From Neorhizobium alkalisoli (GTDB taxonomy: Bacteria > Pseudomonadota > Alphaproteobacteria > Rhizobiales > Rhizobiaceae), in assembly GCF_002968635.1 (NCBI RefSeq), contig NZ_PVBN01000007.1, forward strand, positions 1-64,000: a stretch of 64,000 nucleotides of DNA, written 5' to 3'. Below, piece after piece: positions 32,462-41,890 of the stretch. Both the position numbers and the translations under genes were made by a program. Within the stretch, counting starts at the first letter, position 1. The number at the start of each line of letters is the position of its first letter. The notes under the pieces are model-generated. The model was not told the origin of the DNA and did no database searches. It saw only the letters and a program-made list of their open reading frames with translations.

Positions 32462-33361
32462 TTGAGTTATTGGCATTCCATGATCTGGCGTACCGAGGGT
32501 ATTCGGGTGGTGGCGCCTGTCAAATGGCGCCAGCTTGACGGGCTGGTGAGTGTCTTATGGGAAGCTGAGAGCCAGTCGGGGGCGACCGGTTACTATCTAT
32601 CCGACGACCCGCGCATCATGATATTTTTCGACGACGTTTCCTCGCGAATACGAATTTCCAATCAGGACGGAGAGTTCTCGCAGCATTATCGCCCCATGAC
32701 GCGCGCGATCTATGTTCCCGCCGGTATCCCGATGTGGACCAGCAGCAAATCCATACACCGCTTTTCGCATCTCAATCTTCATATGCACAGGGATCGGATG
32801 CTGAGATTTTTGTCGCCCTCGATAGGGGCGTCGGCGGCGGTGACGGCCTTGCGCCGACCGGTAGAAATTCAGGATATCGGCGCCATCGAAACACTGGCGG
32901 CTCTGCTGGTCGACGAGATAGCAAGCCCGTCGAAGCACGCGATCTATGCCGAGAGCCTTGTGGGCAGCATCGTCGCGGGTCTTCTCGATATCCCCGAGAA
33001 CGAAGGCAAGACCGCCAATGGCAGGCTTACGCAAGCTCAAATGAACAAGCTCATCTCTCGCCTCAATGCCCGTAGCGATTGCCGTCTGACCATCGCCGAG
33101 ATGGCAGCGACGGTCGGCTTGTCCGAAAGCTGGTTTGCCACCGTCTTCAAGCAGACAACGGGCAAAACGCCGCTGCAGTGGCAGCTTTCAAAGCGCATCG
33201 ACCTTGCCAAAAAGCTGTTGTCGGAAAGCGATCTTTCCATAGCAGGGATCGCGGTCCAGTTGGGCTTTTCCGATCAAGCTCACCTGACGAAGGCCTTTGG
33301 GCAGATTGCAGGCGACACACCCGCCGCATGGCGCCGGATGCAGCAGATTCGCCAGTTCTGA
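32462..33361 (+). CDS. AraC-family transcriptional regulator
   Basis: The 299-residue regulator has an N-terminal cupin-like sensor region (residues about 15-110) and a C-terminal AraC domain with two helix-turn-helix units (LTIAEMAATVGLSESWFATV, then SIAGIAVQLGFSDQAHLTKA). The first possible start is a TTG at 32462 behind GAGTGGA; an ATG at 32480 is the alternative. It converges on the TonB receptor gene beside an iron-uptake operon. AraC regulators that sense a siderophore commonly activate such receptors, so it probably controls this locus. Confidence 0.88.
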   Translation: MSYWHSMIWRTEGIRVVAPVKWRQLDGLVSVLWEAESQSGATGYYLSDDPRIMIFFDDVSSRIRISNQDGEFSQHYRPMTRAIYVPAGIPMWTSSKSIHRFSHLNLHMHRDRMLRFLSPSIGASAAVTALRRPVEIQDIGAIETLAALLVDEIASPSKHAIYAESLVGSIVAGLLDIPENEGKTANGRLTQAQMNKLISRLNARSDCRLTIAEMAATVGLSESWFATVFKQTTGKTPLQWQLSKRIDLAKKLLSESDLSIAGIAVQLGFSDQAHLTKAFGQIAGDTPAAWRRMQQIRQF

Positions 33362-33400
33362 GAGATGCCCCGGCCGAACGGCTGCGGACGGGGCGGGTCA

Positions 33401-35536
33401 TCACCAGGTCTGGCGTAACGTCGCCATGATCGTGCGGCCGGGATTGTAGAAGTCCGCCCCGAAGCCGCCTTGGGCGATGTGCTTTTCGTCGAAAAGGTTG
33501 CTGACGTTCAGCTGGAACGTGGTGTTTTCCTGGATTTTGTAGGTGAAGGCGGCATCGAAGACGACATTGCCTTCCGACGATCCGGTGTTTGCATCGTCGT
33601 AATAGTACGAGCTCATATAGCGCCCGCCGAGCCCGAACGTCATGTCGCCGCGGCTCCCGTTGCCTTCGAGCGCGTAGTTGAGCCAGAGCGAAGCAAGGTG
33701 CTCGGGTACCCGCTGAGGGCGGTTGCCTTCGTTTACTCCGCCGTTTTCGACGATCTCGGCATCCATATAAGAATAGGCTGCGGTCACGCTGAGACTGTTC
33801 GTCAGTTCGGCCTTGGCTTCGAGATCCAGGCCTCGGACCCGGATTTCGCCCGTGGTCGTTTGTTCGAACGGCGGCGAGGCCTCCGTGACAGTGATATTTT
33901 TCTTTGTCAGGTCATAGACAGCGGCGCTGAAGAGGGCGGGGAAGCCATCCGGCCGATACTTTACACCGATTTCATATTGTTCGCCGATTTCCGGTTCGAC
34001 GCCGGTCTCCGGCGGCGCGACGGAGTCGGCATAGCTGACATAGGCCGAAAGCTCGCCGGTGATTTTATAGGTCAGGCCGAAGCGCTTGGTGAATTCGCTC
34101 GGGTCGGCGCCGGCTGTGGAGCCATCGAACCTGTTGGTCTCGCTGAGGTCGAGCCAGTCGTTACGCAGTCCGACGGTTGCGACAAGCTTGTCGAAGAAGG
34201 TGACGTCTTCCTGAAAATAGACAGCCTTCGTCTTTTGATCGCTCTTTGTGCTGGCGATGAGTGGAACCGAGGCAGGCGCTCCCGTGTAGACGGGGTTCGT
34301 CCAGTCGATCCCGGGCGCGGGCCCCCAGTAGGTGTCGTTGTAGGTTTGCGTCGTGTTGTATTCCAGCCCAAGCATGCTGCGGCTGTCGATATTGTCGAAG
34401 CTTGTTTCGTAGAGCAGATGCGCGTCGATGATGAACTGTTCGGTGGTGCTGTCGTTCCCGAAATAGGCGCGGTCGGCAATCGTCGAACCACCCGTCGGCG
34501 TGTTGGAAACGTAGGCATATCCGAAATCGGTGTTCGCCTTGCTATAGCGCGCGTTCGTGCTGAACGTCAGGCCGTCGCCGAAATCATGGTCGAACATGAC
34601 GCTCACCGAGTTCCGGTTAATGCCGCGATAGTTATAGTCGGGCTCTCCGAAGAAGCGGCTTCTGGCGAAATCGGAGCCAACCGGATGGCCGCCGCTACCG
34701 GGAACGCCATCCTTGTCCAGATGATCGAATACCACTGACAGGCTGGTATCGCCGCTCGGGCGCCATGTCAGCCCGCCCATAATGAAATTCTCGTCGTCCT
34801 GCGAATAATCGTATTCCGCCTCGGCCCGCTTGAACTTGCCGGTCAGGCGATAGGACAGCGTGTCGTCTTCGGTAATGTTGTCGCCGAAGTCGAAGCCCGT
34901 CTCTGCGTGGTTGAAGGAGCCGCCGGTGACATAGGCTTCGCCGAAACGGTCGCTTTTCGGTCGCTTGGTCACGAAGTTCACGGAGCCGCCGGGATCCGAA
35001 ACGCCGAAACCCGTCGAATTCGCGCCTTTCAGGACCTCGACGCGCTCATAGGCATAGGCCTCCTCCCGAAGTCCGCCGAAGGGTCTGCCGATGACCAGTC
35101 CGTCCCGATACATATAGGCGTCGAAACCACGGATCTTGAAATAATCGAAACGGTCGTCCGAGCCGTAGAAGTCCGTGCTCACACCAGCGGTATACTGCAA
35201 TACCTCCTCAACGCTGCTCGCGCCGCGCTCCTGAATTTCCCTGGAGGTGATGACGGAGACCGAGGCGGGCGTATCCAGGATATCCGTCGGCATCTTGCCG
35301 CCGCCCGTCGTCTCTGTCGCGACGATCGACTTCGAATCGTTGTCGGTGTTGAGGCTGCTGCGGCTTCCTTGAATGACAATCGGTTTGAGTGTGGTGTCGG
35401 GACTTGAACTGGCGGCCTCCTGGCCAAACGAGAAAGTCGGCGCAAGCGCAATAAGCGCCGTACAACCCAGAAGCACCGCATACCGGTAGCGGATAACGGC
35501 CTGTCTTGGATAAGCGCCAGTTCTTTCGATGTGCAT
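33401..35536 (-). CDS. TonB-dependent siderophore receptor
   Basis: The outer-membrane receptor is 711 residues from the ATG at 35536, with a signal peptide ending near FSFGQ. A plug domain begins with LDTPASVSVITSREIQ and SVEEVLQYTAGVST. A 22-strand type barrel follows and ends in the aromatic TLRQTW. The layout is that of FhuA-like siderophore receptors (TIGR01783 type), which import ferric hydroxamate or related siderophores using TonB energy. No N-terminal signalling domain is present, so it does not itself trigger an ECF sigma cascade. It is divergent from the matching ABC importer. Longer upstream frames look non-coding. Confidence 0.9.
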   Translation of the reverse strand: MHIERTGAYPRQAVIRYRYAVLLGCTALIALAPTFSFGQEAASSSPDTTLKPIVIQGSRSSLNTDNDSKSIVATETTGGGKMPTDILDTPASVSVITSREIQERGASSVEEVLQYTAGVSTDFYGSDDRFDYFKIRGFDAYMYRDGLVIGRPFGGLREEAYAYERVEVLKGANSTGFGVSDPGGSVNFVTKRPKSDRFGEAYVTGGSFNHAETGFDFGDNITEDDTLSYRLTGKFKRAEAEYDYSQDDENFIMGGLTWRPSGDTSLSVVFDHLDKDGVPGSGGHPVGSDFARSRFFGEPDYNYRGINRNSVSVMFDHDFGDGLTFSTNARYSKANTDFGYAYVSNTPTGGSTIADRAYFGNDSTTEQFIIDAHLLYETSFDNIDSRSMLGLEYNTTQTYNDTYWGPAPGIDWTNPVYTGAPASVPLIASTKSDQKTKAVYFQEDVTFFDKLVATVGLRNDWLDLSETNRFDGSTAGADPSEFTKRFGLTYKITGELSAYVSYADSVAPPETGVEPEIGEQYEIGVKYRPDGFPALFSAAVYDLTKKNITVTEASPPFEQTTTGEIRVRGLDLEAKAELTNSLSVTAAYSYMDAEIVENGGVNEGNRPQRVPEHLASLWLNYALEGNGSRGDMTFGLGGRYMSSYYYDDANTGSSEGNVVFDAAFTYKIQENTTFQLNVSNLFDEKHIAQGGFGADFYNPGRTIMATLRQTW

Positions 35537-35858
35537 CTTCACGTCCCAGAAGTTGGTGTAGCCATTGCTGGCTTTCGGCAGAAGGGTGCCGAGATCGGCG
35601 AGAATTTTGAGGGCATCCCGAAGTGCATTCAGCCAGACGTGGGCGAGAGGTCGCCTTTCGAACCCGGCTGCTGCAATGGTTTGGTCCCCGTGACGGCTAC
35701 TAACTTGAGTCGACTTATCCAGTATTGTAATTTTCCGGGGTTTTGTAGGATACAACGGGAAATATCGCGGCTCCTTTCTCCAGGGCCGGCATTTTCGTTG
35801 ACGCCGCCCGATGAACCTGAGAGTGGAAGTCCACTTAACATGAGGCGGAGTCTGCGCG
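35537..35858. promoter_or_regulatory. Divergent regulatory region between receptor and ABC importer
   Basis: The 322-bp gap must hold both promoters. Visible are a perfect 14-bp inverted repeat, agtgga-ag-tccact (35822-35835), close to the importer start, and tgagtcgacttatcc near 35709, which is one base off the TGA-N9-TCA pattern of the rhizobial iron regulator RirA. Neither is decisive. The AraC protein nearby is a candidate activator. Confidence 0.3.
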
Positions 35859-36857
35859 ATGCTGCGGTTCTTTCTTCCTGCCGTACGGGTGGCGGCGGCT
35901 TGCGTTTGGATTATTGCCTTCAGCGAAGCTGGTGCGGAGGAAGGCACGTCCTATCCGATCACCATCAGGCATGCTCTAGGCACGACCACTCTCACCAAAA
36001 AGCCCGAGCGGGTAGCGACGGTTGCCTGGGCGAACCATGAAGTGCCATTGGCGCTCGGAATCGTACCCGTGGGCTTTGCCGCGGCCAATTTCGGCGACGA
36101 TGACCGCGATGGGATCCTGCCTTGGGTGGCCGAAAAACTGGCCGAACTCCATGCAGACAAGCCGGTGCTTTTCGACGAAGGTGACGGGATTGATTTCGAG
36201 GCCGTGGCGGCCACCAACCCCGATGTGATCCTGGCATCCTATTCCGGCTTGAGCCAATCGGACTATGATACCCTGAGCCAAATCGCTCCGGTCGTCGCCT
36301 ATCCCGAAGCTCCGTGGTCGACCGACTGGCGCGAGATGATACGCTTCAACAGCGCCGGGCTCGGTATGGCTGCCGAGGGCGAGGCTCTGGTTGCGAAGAT
36401 CGAGGCCGATATCGCCCGGACCGTTGCCGGGCATCCCGAACTTCAAGGGAAATCGGCGATGTTCATCACTCATCTCGATGCAACGGATCTGAGTATCGTC
36501 AACTTCTACACAACAAACGATACCCGGGTGAAGTTCTTTGCGGATCTCGGGCTGAAGGCACCGAGAAGCGTCGTCGAGGCGTCGGCACCGGGGAAGTTTT
36601 CGGGTTCCATCAGCGCTGAGCGCATCGACGCGTTCGACGATGTCGACCTTGTCGTAACCTACGGCAACCAGAAACTGCTCGATGCGCTGGCGGCGAACCC
36701 CCTGATGGCAAGAATGCCGGCTGTCGAGAAAGGAGCGCTCGTCATGTTAGGCAGGAATCCGCTCGGTACGGCGGCAAATCCGACACCACTTTCGATCCCT
36801 TGGGTATTGAAGGACTACGTGGTGTTGCTAACCGACGCCGCCAGAAAGTCGAAATGA
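35859..36857 (+). CDS. Periplasmic iron-siderophore-binding protein (FecB-like)
   Basis: The 332-residue protein has a signal peptide (to about residue 26) and the FecB/FepB-type fold: TTLTKKPERVATVAW in the first lobe, DGIDFEAVAATNPDVILASY, then a long helix linking to the second lobe. It would bind the ferric siderophore in the periplasm and deliver it to the two permeases encoded next. Its stop overlaps the start of the first permease (ATGA). It is the first gene of a five-gene operon. Confidence 0.88.
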   Translation: MLRFFLPAVRVAAACVWIIAFSEAGAEEGTSYPITIRHALGTTTLTKKPERVATVAWANHEVPLALGIVPVGFAAANFGDDDRDGILPWVAEKLAELHADKPVLFDEGDGIDFEAVAATNPDVILASYSGLSQSDYDTLSQIAPVVAYPEAPWSTDWREMIRFNSAGLGMAAEGEALVAKIEADIARTVAGHPELQGKSAMFITHLDATDLSIVNFYTTNDTRVKFFADLGLKAPRSVVEASAPGKFSGSISAERIDAFDDVDLVVTYGNQKLLDALAANPLMARMPAVEKGALVMLGRNPLGTAANPTPLSIPWVLKDYVVLLTDAARKSK

Positions 36858-37897
36858 CATCCGGCAGCCTAAAATCGCCCCGCCGGTGGTCTGCCTCCGG
36901 GCGGTCGAACCGTATCCGGGGCCTCTGGCTGGTGGGTCTGCTTGCGCTTCTTGCCGTGCTCCTGGCGCTCTCGTGCACGATCGGCACGCGCGAGGTCGGC
37001 TGGGCCGACATCGTCGCTGCCCTTGCCGGGCAGATCGACAGCATTGGGCAGGCGGCCGTCAGTGTCCGCATTCCGCGGACGCTGCTTGGCCTGCTCGCCG
37101 GAGCCGCACTCGGGCTCGCCGGAGCGATCATGCAGGGTGTGACGCGCAATCCTCTCGCCGATCCGGGCATTCTCGGCGTCAATATGGGAGCATCGCTTGC
37201 CGTCGTCCTGGGTGTTACCTGGTTCGATATCGCCTCTGCCGACGCCTATATCTGGACCGCCGTTTTCGGAGCCGCGTGTTCCGCGATCTTCGTTTACGCC
37301 ATCGGCTCGCTCGGGCGTGGCGGAGCGACTCCCCTCAAATTGGCGCTTGCCGGCGCCGCGACATCGGTTGCCTTCTCCTCCATGGTGCTTGCGGTGGTGC
37401 TGCCTCGAAACGATATCGCCGGCGGCATCCGCTCGTGGCAGATAGGCGGCGTCGGCGGAGCGACTTTCGAACGTATTTTTCCGGTGCTGCCGTTTCTCGT
37501 GGTCGGTTTTGCGATCAGTCTTCTCTCGGCACGAAAGCTGAACTCGCTGGCTTTGGGCGATGAACTCGCGGCCGGGCTTGGCGAGCGCGTCGCCGTGGCT
37601 CGCGCCGTTGCCGCGCTTGGCGCAATCCTCTTGTGCGGGGCAACCACAGCGGTCTGCGGGCCTATCGGCTTTCTGGGATTGATCGTGCCGCATCTTTGCC
37701 GGTCGCTGGTCGGGGTCGACCATCGGTGGCTGCTGCCCTTTTCCGCATTGGGTGGAGCCTGCCTGCTGCTGGCCGCCGATATCGTCGGACGTATTGTCGC
37801 CAGGCCTGCCGAACTCGACGTCGGCATCGTCACGGCGCTTGTGGGTGCGCCGTTCTTCATCTGGATTGTCAGACGCCAGCGGGTGCGCGAGTTGTGA
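36854..37897 (+). CDS. FecCD-family iron-siderophore permease (first)
   Basis: The 347-residue protein starts at 36854, overlapping the binding-protein stop. It has the BtuC/FecCD topology of about ten membrane helices. Family motifs are seen: VRIPRTLLGLLAGAALGLAG, MQGVTRNPLADPGILGVN, and GPIGFLGLIVPHLCR with the VDHRWLLP loop that contacts the ATPase. A polar, basic N-terminus of about 25 residues is unusually long. It pairs with the next gene as a heterodimer. Confidence 0.9.
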   Translation: MTSGSLKSPRRWSASGRSNRIRGLWLVGLLALLAVLLALSCTIGTREVGWADIVAALAGQIDSIGQAAVSVRIPRTLLGLLAGAALGLAGAIMQGVTRNPLADPGILGVNMGASLAVVLGVTWFDIASADAYIWTAVFGAACSAIFVYAIGSLGRGGATPLKLALAGAATSVAFSSMVLAVVLPRNDIAGGIRSWQIGGVGGATFERIFPVLPFLVVGFAISLLSARKLNSLALGDELAAGLGERVAVARAVAALGAILLCGATTAVCGPIGFLGLIVPHLCRSLVGVDHRWLLPFSALGGACLLLAADIVGRIVARPAELDVGIVTALVGAPFFIWIVRRQRVREL

Positions 37898-37899
37898 CG

Positions 37900-38934
37900 A
37901 TGCTCTCTCCCACCCTCGATCGCATCATTGAAAGCCGCCGCCGCCGTGCGCGCAGGCACGCCCTTGTCGTCGCGATCCTCTTGGTTCTTGTAGTCGCGAT
38001 TTTTGCGCTTACCCTGTCGCTCGGGCAATCCTTCATGCCGCCAGGGGATGTCATCCGCGTGCTGCTTGGCGAGAACGTGCCGGGCGCAAGCTTCACCATC
38101 GGGCAACTGAGGCTGCCGCGGGCCGTACTTGCTGTGCTTGCGGGTCTGAGTTTCGGGCTCGGCGGCGCGGCCTTTCAAATCATGCTGCGCAATCCGCTCG
38201 CAAGCCCGGATATCATCGGGATCAGCTGGAGTGCAAGCGCAGCCGCGGTGTTCGCCATCGTCGTGCTGTCGCTGAAGGGGCCGGTCGTATCGATCTTTGC
38301 CGTGGTCGCCGGTCTGGGGGTCGCGCTGCTGGTTTATGCCCTTTCGTCCAGAAACGGGGTCGCCGGGACACGGCTCATCCTCGTCGGGATCGGGGTTTCG
38401 GCGATGCTGGAGAGTTTCATCGCCTACATTCTATCCCAGGCTCCAGCCTGGACCCTCCAGGAGGCGATCCGCTGGCTGACGGGGAGCGTCAACGGTGCGC
38501 AGCTTGGTCAGGCGCTCCCGCTTCTGATAGCGCTGGTCGTGTTCGGTGGGCTTCTTTTAAGCCGTGCGCGAGATCTGGAGGCCTTGCGGCTGGGAGACGA
38601 TACCGCCGCCGCCTTGGGGGTCGGCGTTGCGAGGGCCCGCGTCATGATCATCGTGGCGGCAGTCGGCATGATTGCGACCGCGACGGCGGTGACAGGCCCG
38701 ATAGCTTTCGTGGCCTTTCTGTCCGGACCGATCGCTGCCCGCATCGTGGGAAACAGCGGATCGCTGCTGATCCCTTCGGCGCTGATTGGCGCCATATTGG
38801 TGCTGGCGGGCGATTATGCGGGTCAGTTCCTTTTGCCAAGCCGCTATCCGGTCGGCGTTGTGACCGGCGCGCTGGGTGCTCCCTACCTGATTTTTCTGAT
38901 CGTACGCGCCAACCGGACCGGGAGTTCGCTTTGA
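37900..38934 (+). CDS. FecCD-family iron-siderophore permease (second)
   Basis: The 344-residue permease has a basic N-terminus (ESRRRRARRH) followed by about ten membrane helices. Motifs match the family: LRLPRAVLAVLAGLSFGLGG, LRNPLASPDIIGIS, GPIAFVAFLSGPIA and the late YPVGVVTGALGAPYLIFL. It starts 3 nt after the first permease and its stop overlaps the TTG start of the ATPase gene. Together the two permeases form the channel. Confidence 0.9.
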   Translation: MLSPTLDRIIESRRRRARRHALVVAILLVLVVAIFALTLSLGQSFMPPGDVIRVLLGENVPGASFTIGQLRLPRAVLAVLAGLSFGLGGAAFQIMLRNPLASPDIIGISWSASAAAVFAIVVLSLKGPVVSIFAVVAGLGVALLVYALSSRNGVAGTRLILVGIGVSAMLESFIAYILSQAPAWTLQEAIRWLTGSVNGAQLGQALPLLIALVVFGGLLLSRARDLEALRLGDDTAAALGVGVARARVMIIVAAVGMIATATAVTGPIAFVAFLSGPIAARIVGNSGSLLIPSALIGAILVLAGDYAGQFLLPSRYPVGVVTGALGAPYLIFLIVRANRTGSSL

Positions 38935-39758
38935 CCGTCCACTCTCTTACAGTCAACCAGCTTTCGGCCGGCTACGGCGAGATCGAGATTTTGCATGGGC
39001 TCGATCTTGTCGTGCCGCCCGGCAAGATTACCGTGATCGTCGGCGCCAATGCCTGCGGCAAGTCCACGCTTCTGCGGGCGATGTCCCGGCTGCTCTCTCC
39101 GTATCGGGGGCATGTCCTGCTGGACGGCAAGTCGATCCACCGGACCCCGCCGCGGGAACTGGCCCGGACATTAGGGCTGCTTCCCCAGTCGCCGATTGCT
39201 CCCGAAGGCATCACCGTTGCCGATCTCGTCAGCCGTGGACGACATCCGCATCAGAGCCTGTTTTCGCGCTGGACACGCAAGGACGACGAGGCGGTGGACG
39301 GTGCGCTCGCCGCGACCAAAACCTCGGATCTTGCCGAAAGGCCGGTGGACGAGCTTTCCGGCGGGCAACGCCAGCGGGTCTGGATCGCCATGGCATTGGC
39401 ACAGCAGACGGAGGTGCTGTTGCTGGACGAGCCGACGACATTTCTGGATATCAGCCACCAAGTCGAAGTGCTGGATCTGCTGACCGATCTAAACCATTCG
39501 CGTGGAACCACCGTCGTCATGGTACTGCATGATCTCAATCTGGCGGCGCGCTATGCAGACTGTCTCGTCGCAATGGCAGGTGGCCGCGTTCACGTCTCCG
39601 GTACCCCGGAGAATGTGCTGACGGAAGAGAATGTGCGGCAGGTCTTCGGCCTCGAAAGCCGCATCATCCCCGATCCCACCTCGGGCCGGCCGATCATGCT
39701 CCCGATCAGCCGACACAGGATGGTAATGGAACAAGATTTCAAGGAGAGCCGGCCATGA
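38931..39758 (+). CDS. Iron-siderophore ABC transporter ATPase (FecE-like)
   Basis: The 275-residue ATPase starts with TTG, which overlaps the upstream TGA stop (TTGA). It carries Walker A GANACGKST, the signature LSGGQRQR, Walker B LLLDEPTTFLD and the switch MVLHDLN. The FecE/FepC branch is shown by the phrases RGRHPHQS and EPTTFLDISHQVEVLDLL. It energises import by the two permeases. Its stop overlaps the start of the SIP reductase gene (ATGA), so five genes are translationally chained. Confidence 0.92.
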   Translation: MTVHSLTVNQLSAGYGEIEILHGLDLVVPPGKITVIVGANACGKSTLLRAMSRLLSPYRGHVLLDGKSIHRTPPRELARTLGLLPQSPIAPEGITVADLVSRGRHPHQSLFSRWTRKDDEAVDGALAATKTSDLAERPVDELSGGQRQRVWIAMALAQQTEVLLLDEPTTFLDISHQVEVLDLLTDLNHSRGTTVVMVLHDLNLAARYADCLVAMAGGRVHVSGTPENVLTEENVRQVFGLESRIIPDPTSGRPIMLPISRHRMVMEQDFKESRP

Positions 39759-40819
39759 ACGCGGTTCAGCAATTCAAACTTTCAGGCATAGCGCTTCCGA
39801 AGGACGCCGGAAGCATGCTCGACGAAATCTGCGAGCATTTCGTCGAGCATGCGGACGTGCAGCGAACCGATGACCTCGCTCTGCTTTTCAGCAAAACAGG
39901 GAGCGCGAGTATTCGCATCCAGGACCAGAAGCTCCTGATCGAGCTGACCTGCCCGTCGGAAGCAGAACTTCAGATGAGCCGCACCATCATCGCGGAACAC
40001 CTGTTTTATTTTGCCAAGGACGAGCCGCTCGAGTTGAGCTGGTCACAGCCGGCATCGCTTTCGGTACTGCCGAACATCCACGAAGTCACTATCGTTTCTG
40101 CGGAGGACGTCACTCCACACATGCGTCGGGTGAAGTTTTCATGCACCGACATTGCGCCCTTCGTCGGCGGGGACATGCATGTCCGCCTCCTCGTTCCGCC
40201 GAAGGGCAGATCACCGGTGTGGCCTGGACTCCGCGAGGACGGCCGCGTGGCGTGGCCGGGGGGAGAGGACGAACTTCTGGTTCGGGTCTATACGATCCGT
40301 GCTGTCGACATCGAACGCCGAGAGCTCTGGATCGACTTCCTGCAACACCCGGTGCCCGGCGTCAAAACTCCCGGGGCCGATTTTGCCCGGGATGTGCAGC
40401 CGGGGGAAAAAATCGCGCTGCTCGGACCGGGCGGTGGCGGCCTTCCGGAGGCGCAGTCCATTCTTCTGGCCGGGGACGAAAGTGCGCTTCCCGCCATTGC
40501 GCGCATCGCCGCCGAGGTGCCGCCGGATACGCGTATGCAGGCGATCATAGAAGTGTTGGATGAGGCTGAAGAGCAGCCTCTTCCGTCGGCAGGTTCGCTC
40601 GAAGTCCGTTGGCTGCATCGGAGGAGTTACCCGCCCGGAGCAAAAAGCATCCTTGCGGAAGAGACCAAAAAAGCGATCGCTTCCATCGATGGCCAAACGT
40701 TCGTCTGGGCCGCCTGTGAAAAGGAAGATGTGCGATCCATTCGCGCCTTCCTGAAAAGCCATCGGCATGAGCGGAAGAACATGTATGTGGCCTGGTATTG
40801 GGAGCGCGATCCCGCCTGA
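39755..40819 (+). CDS. DUF2218-fused siderophore-interacting protein (ferric-siderophore reductase)
   Basis: The 354-residue cytoplasmic flavoprotein should reduce the imported ferric siderophore and release iron. Residues 1-95 are a DUF2218 domain, with a TPHMRRVKFSC entry into the second part. Residues 105-350 are the SIP/ViuB module: FAD-binding RVYTIR (177-182), PGEKIALLGPGGGG and a C-terminal NADPH-side domain ending in YVAWYWERD. The DUF2218 fusion is known in alphaproteobacteria and may add a binding function. It is the last gene of the operon and is followed by a GC-rich hairpin. Confidence 0.9.
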   Translation: MNAVQQFKLSGIALPKDAGSMLDEICEHFVEHADVQRTDDLALLFSKTGSASIRIQDQKLLIELTCPSEAELQMSRTIIAEHLFYFAKDEPLELSWSQPASLSVLPNIHEVTIVSAEDVTPHMRRVKFSCTDIAPFVGGDMHVRLLVPPKGRSPVWPGLREDGRVAWPGGEDELLVRVYTIRAVDIERRELWIDFLQHPVPGVKTPGADFARDVQPGEKIALLGPGGGGLPEAQSILLAGDESALPAIARIAAEVPPDTRMQAIIEVLDEAEEQPLPSAGSLEVRWLHRRSYPPGAKSILAEETKKAIASIDGQTFVWAACEKEDVRSIRAFLKSHRHERKNMYVAWYWERDPA

Positions 40820-40856
40820 GCCGATTGCGTGCCGCTCCGCTTGTGCGCAAGCGCCA

Positions 40857-40882
40857 GCGGCCGGCAGCGCCATGCCGGCCGC
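40857..40882. terminator. Hairpin between convergent genes
   Basis: Perfect 10-bp arms gcggccggca and tgccggccgc flank a 6-nt loop between the SIP gene and the leftward DUF3313 gene. No strong T-run follows on either side, so terminator function is likely but unproven. Confidence 0.5.
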
Positions 40883-40894
40883 GCGTATGTTTCG

Positions 40895-41773
40895 TCAGTG
40901 TGTCGTGAGCGGTTTGGGCTTCCGTTCGGTCCATTCCGGCGGTGCGCCATACTTGGCTGCGACGGCTCCGATGAGGCCGGGCGCCCGGCCGAATGCATCG
41001 CAGGCGGCATATTTCGGTTTTCCGCCGAGCCATGATTGTGCCCGCTGCCTTGAAGGAAGAGAGATGTTCAATCCCTTCGGTTCCTTGCCGGAGATGAGCA
41101 TCCGCGAAAAGTCGCCCGCAAACTTCGAAGCAAGGCCATATGCGTCTCCGACCTCCGAAACGCGGGGGTTGTTCTGGATCGAGTTTGCGCCACGCGCCCA
41201 TAACATTGCCGCGCTCTGAACACCGTTGCTGCCCACCGCTTCGGCCTCGACCGCCAGTGCTCCGAGACCGACGGGCAGACGCGGCACACTGACCGGCAGT
41301 ACGAAGCCCGTGCCTACGGTTACGGCGGTTGCGACCCCTGCCATTGCCTTGTTCGTTGGTACAATATCGGTGACCACGGACCGGATGGTCAGATCCGCCG
41401 GTTGGCCAGCCGGGACCATCTGATACCTGTCGCTGAGCGCGACGCAGAGCGCCCGGTCCAGCGCGTTCGATACCAGCGAGCGGTCGGCTTGCGATTTGAT
41501 GCGGGAGGCGGCGCTGAAGGAGAAGATTGTCGGCACGATGCTGACGGTTTTCACTGCCGCCAGATGTTGCCCGTCAACGTAGAGGCGTTTCTTGGCCAAG
41601 GTTCCTTTCGGCGCGCCGAGATTGCTGTAGGAGGAGAGCGTCCCGCCCTCCTTCAGGGGTACCGAGGTGCATCCGGTGACCGCCATGGACATGAGTATCG
41701 CCAGGCAGGCGAACAATGATGGCCTCGGCGGGTAGCCGAGAAGTCTGCGAAATAGGTGGGAATTGCTGTACAC
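40895..41773 (-). CDS. DUF3313 lipoprotein
   Basis: I chose the GTG start at 41773 because GGAGG lies 9 nt upstream and because it gives a normal lipoprotein signal (SLFACLAILMSMAVTGC). The lipobox cysteine is followed by TSVPLKEGGTLSSYSNLGAP, characteristic of DUF3313. The 292-residue product is probably anchored in the outer membrane, and its function is unknown. The same-strand two-component genes lie upstream, so its expression may be linked to them. A longer reading from 41833 is possible. Confidence 0.8.
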   Translation of the reverse strand: MYSNSHLFRRLLGYPPRPSLFACLAILMSMAVTGCTSVPLKEGGTLSSYSNLGAPKGTLAKKRLYVDGQHLAAVKTVSIVPTIFSFSAASRIKSQADRSLVSNALDRALCVALSDRYQMVPAGQPADLTIRSVVTDIVPTNKAMAGVATAVTVGTGFVLPVSVPRLPVGLGALAVEAEAVGSNGVQSAAMLWARGANSIQNNPRVSEVGDAYGLASKFAGDFSRMLISGKEPKGLNISLPSRQRAQSWLGGKPKYAACDAFGRAPGLIGAVAAKYGAPPEWTERKPKPLTTH

Positions 41774-41890
41774 TCTTGCTGGCCTCCGTCGCGGATGTTC
41801 CGGGACAGTGCGAGCAGAGGATTGCCGCAACATTACGGATCGTTTTGCTGAGCGATGGATATCGCTTGCGCATATTGGCCCTGACGTCGA

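Noticed and set aside
35537..35947. Longer TonB receptor reading from 35947
   Set aside because: It would run across the promoter region and into the start of the divergent binding-protein gene. The signal peptide begins shortly after the ATG at 35536.
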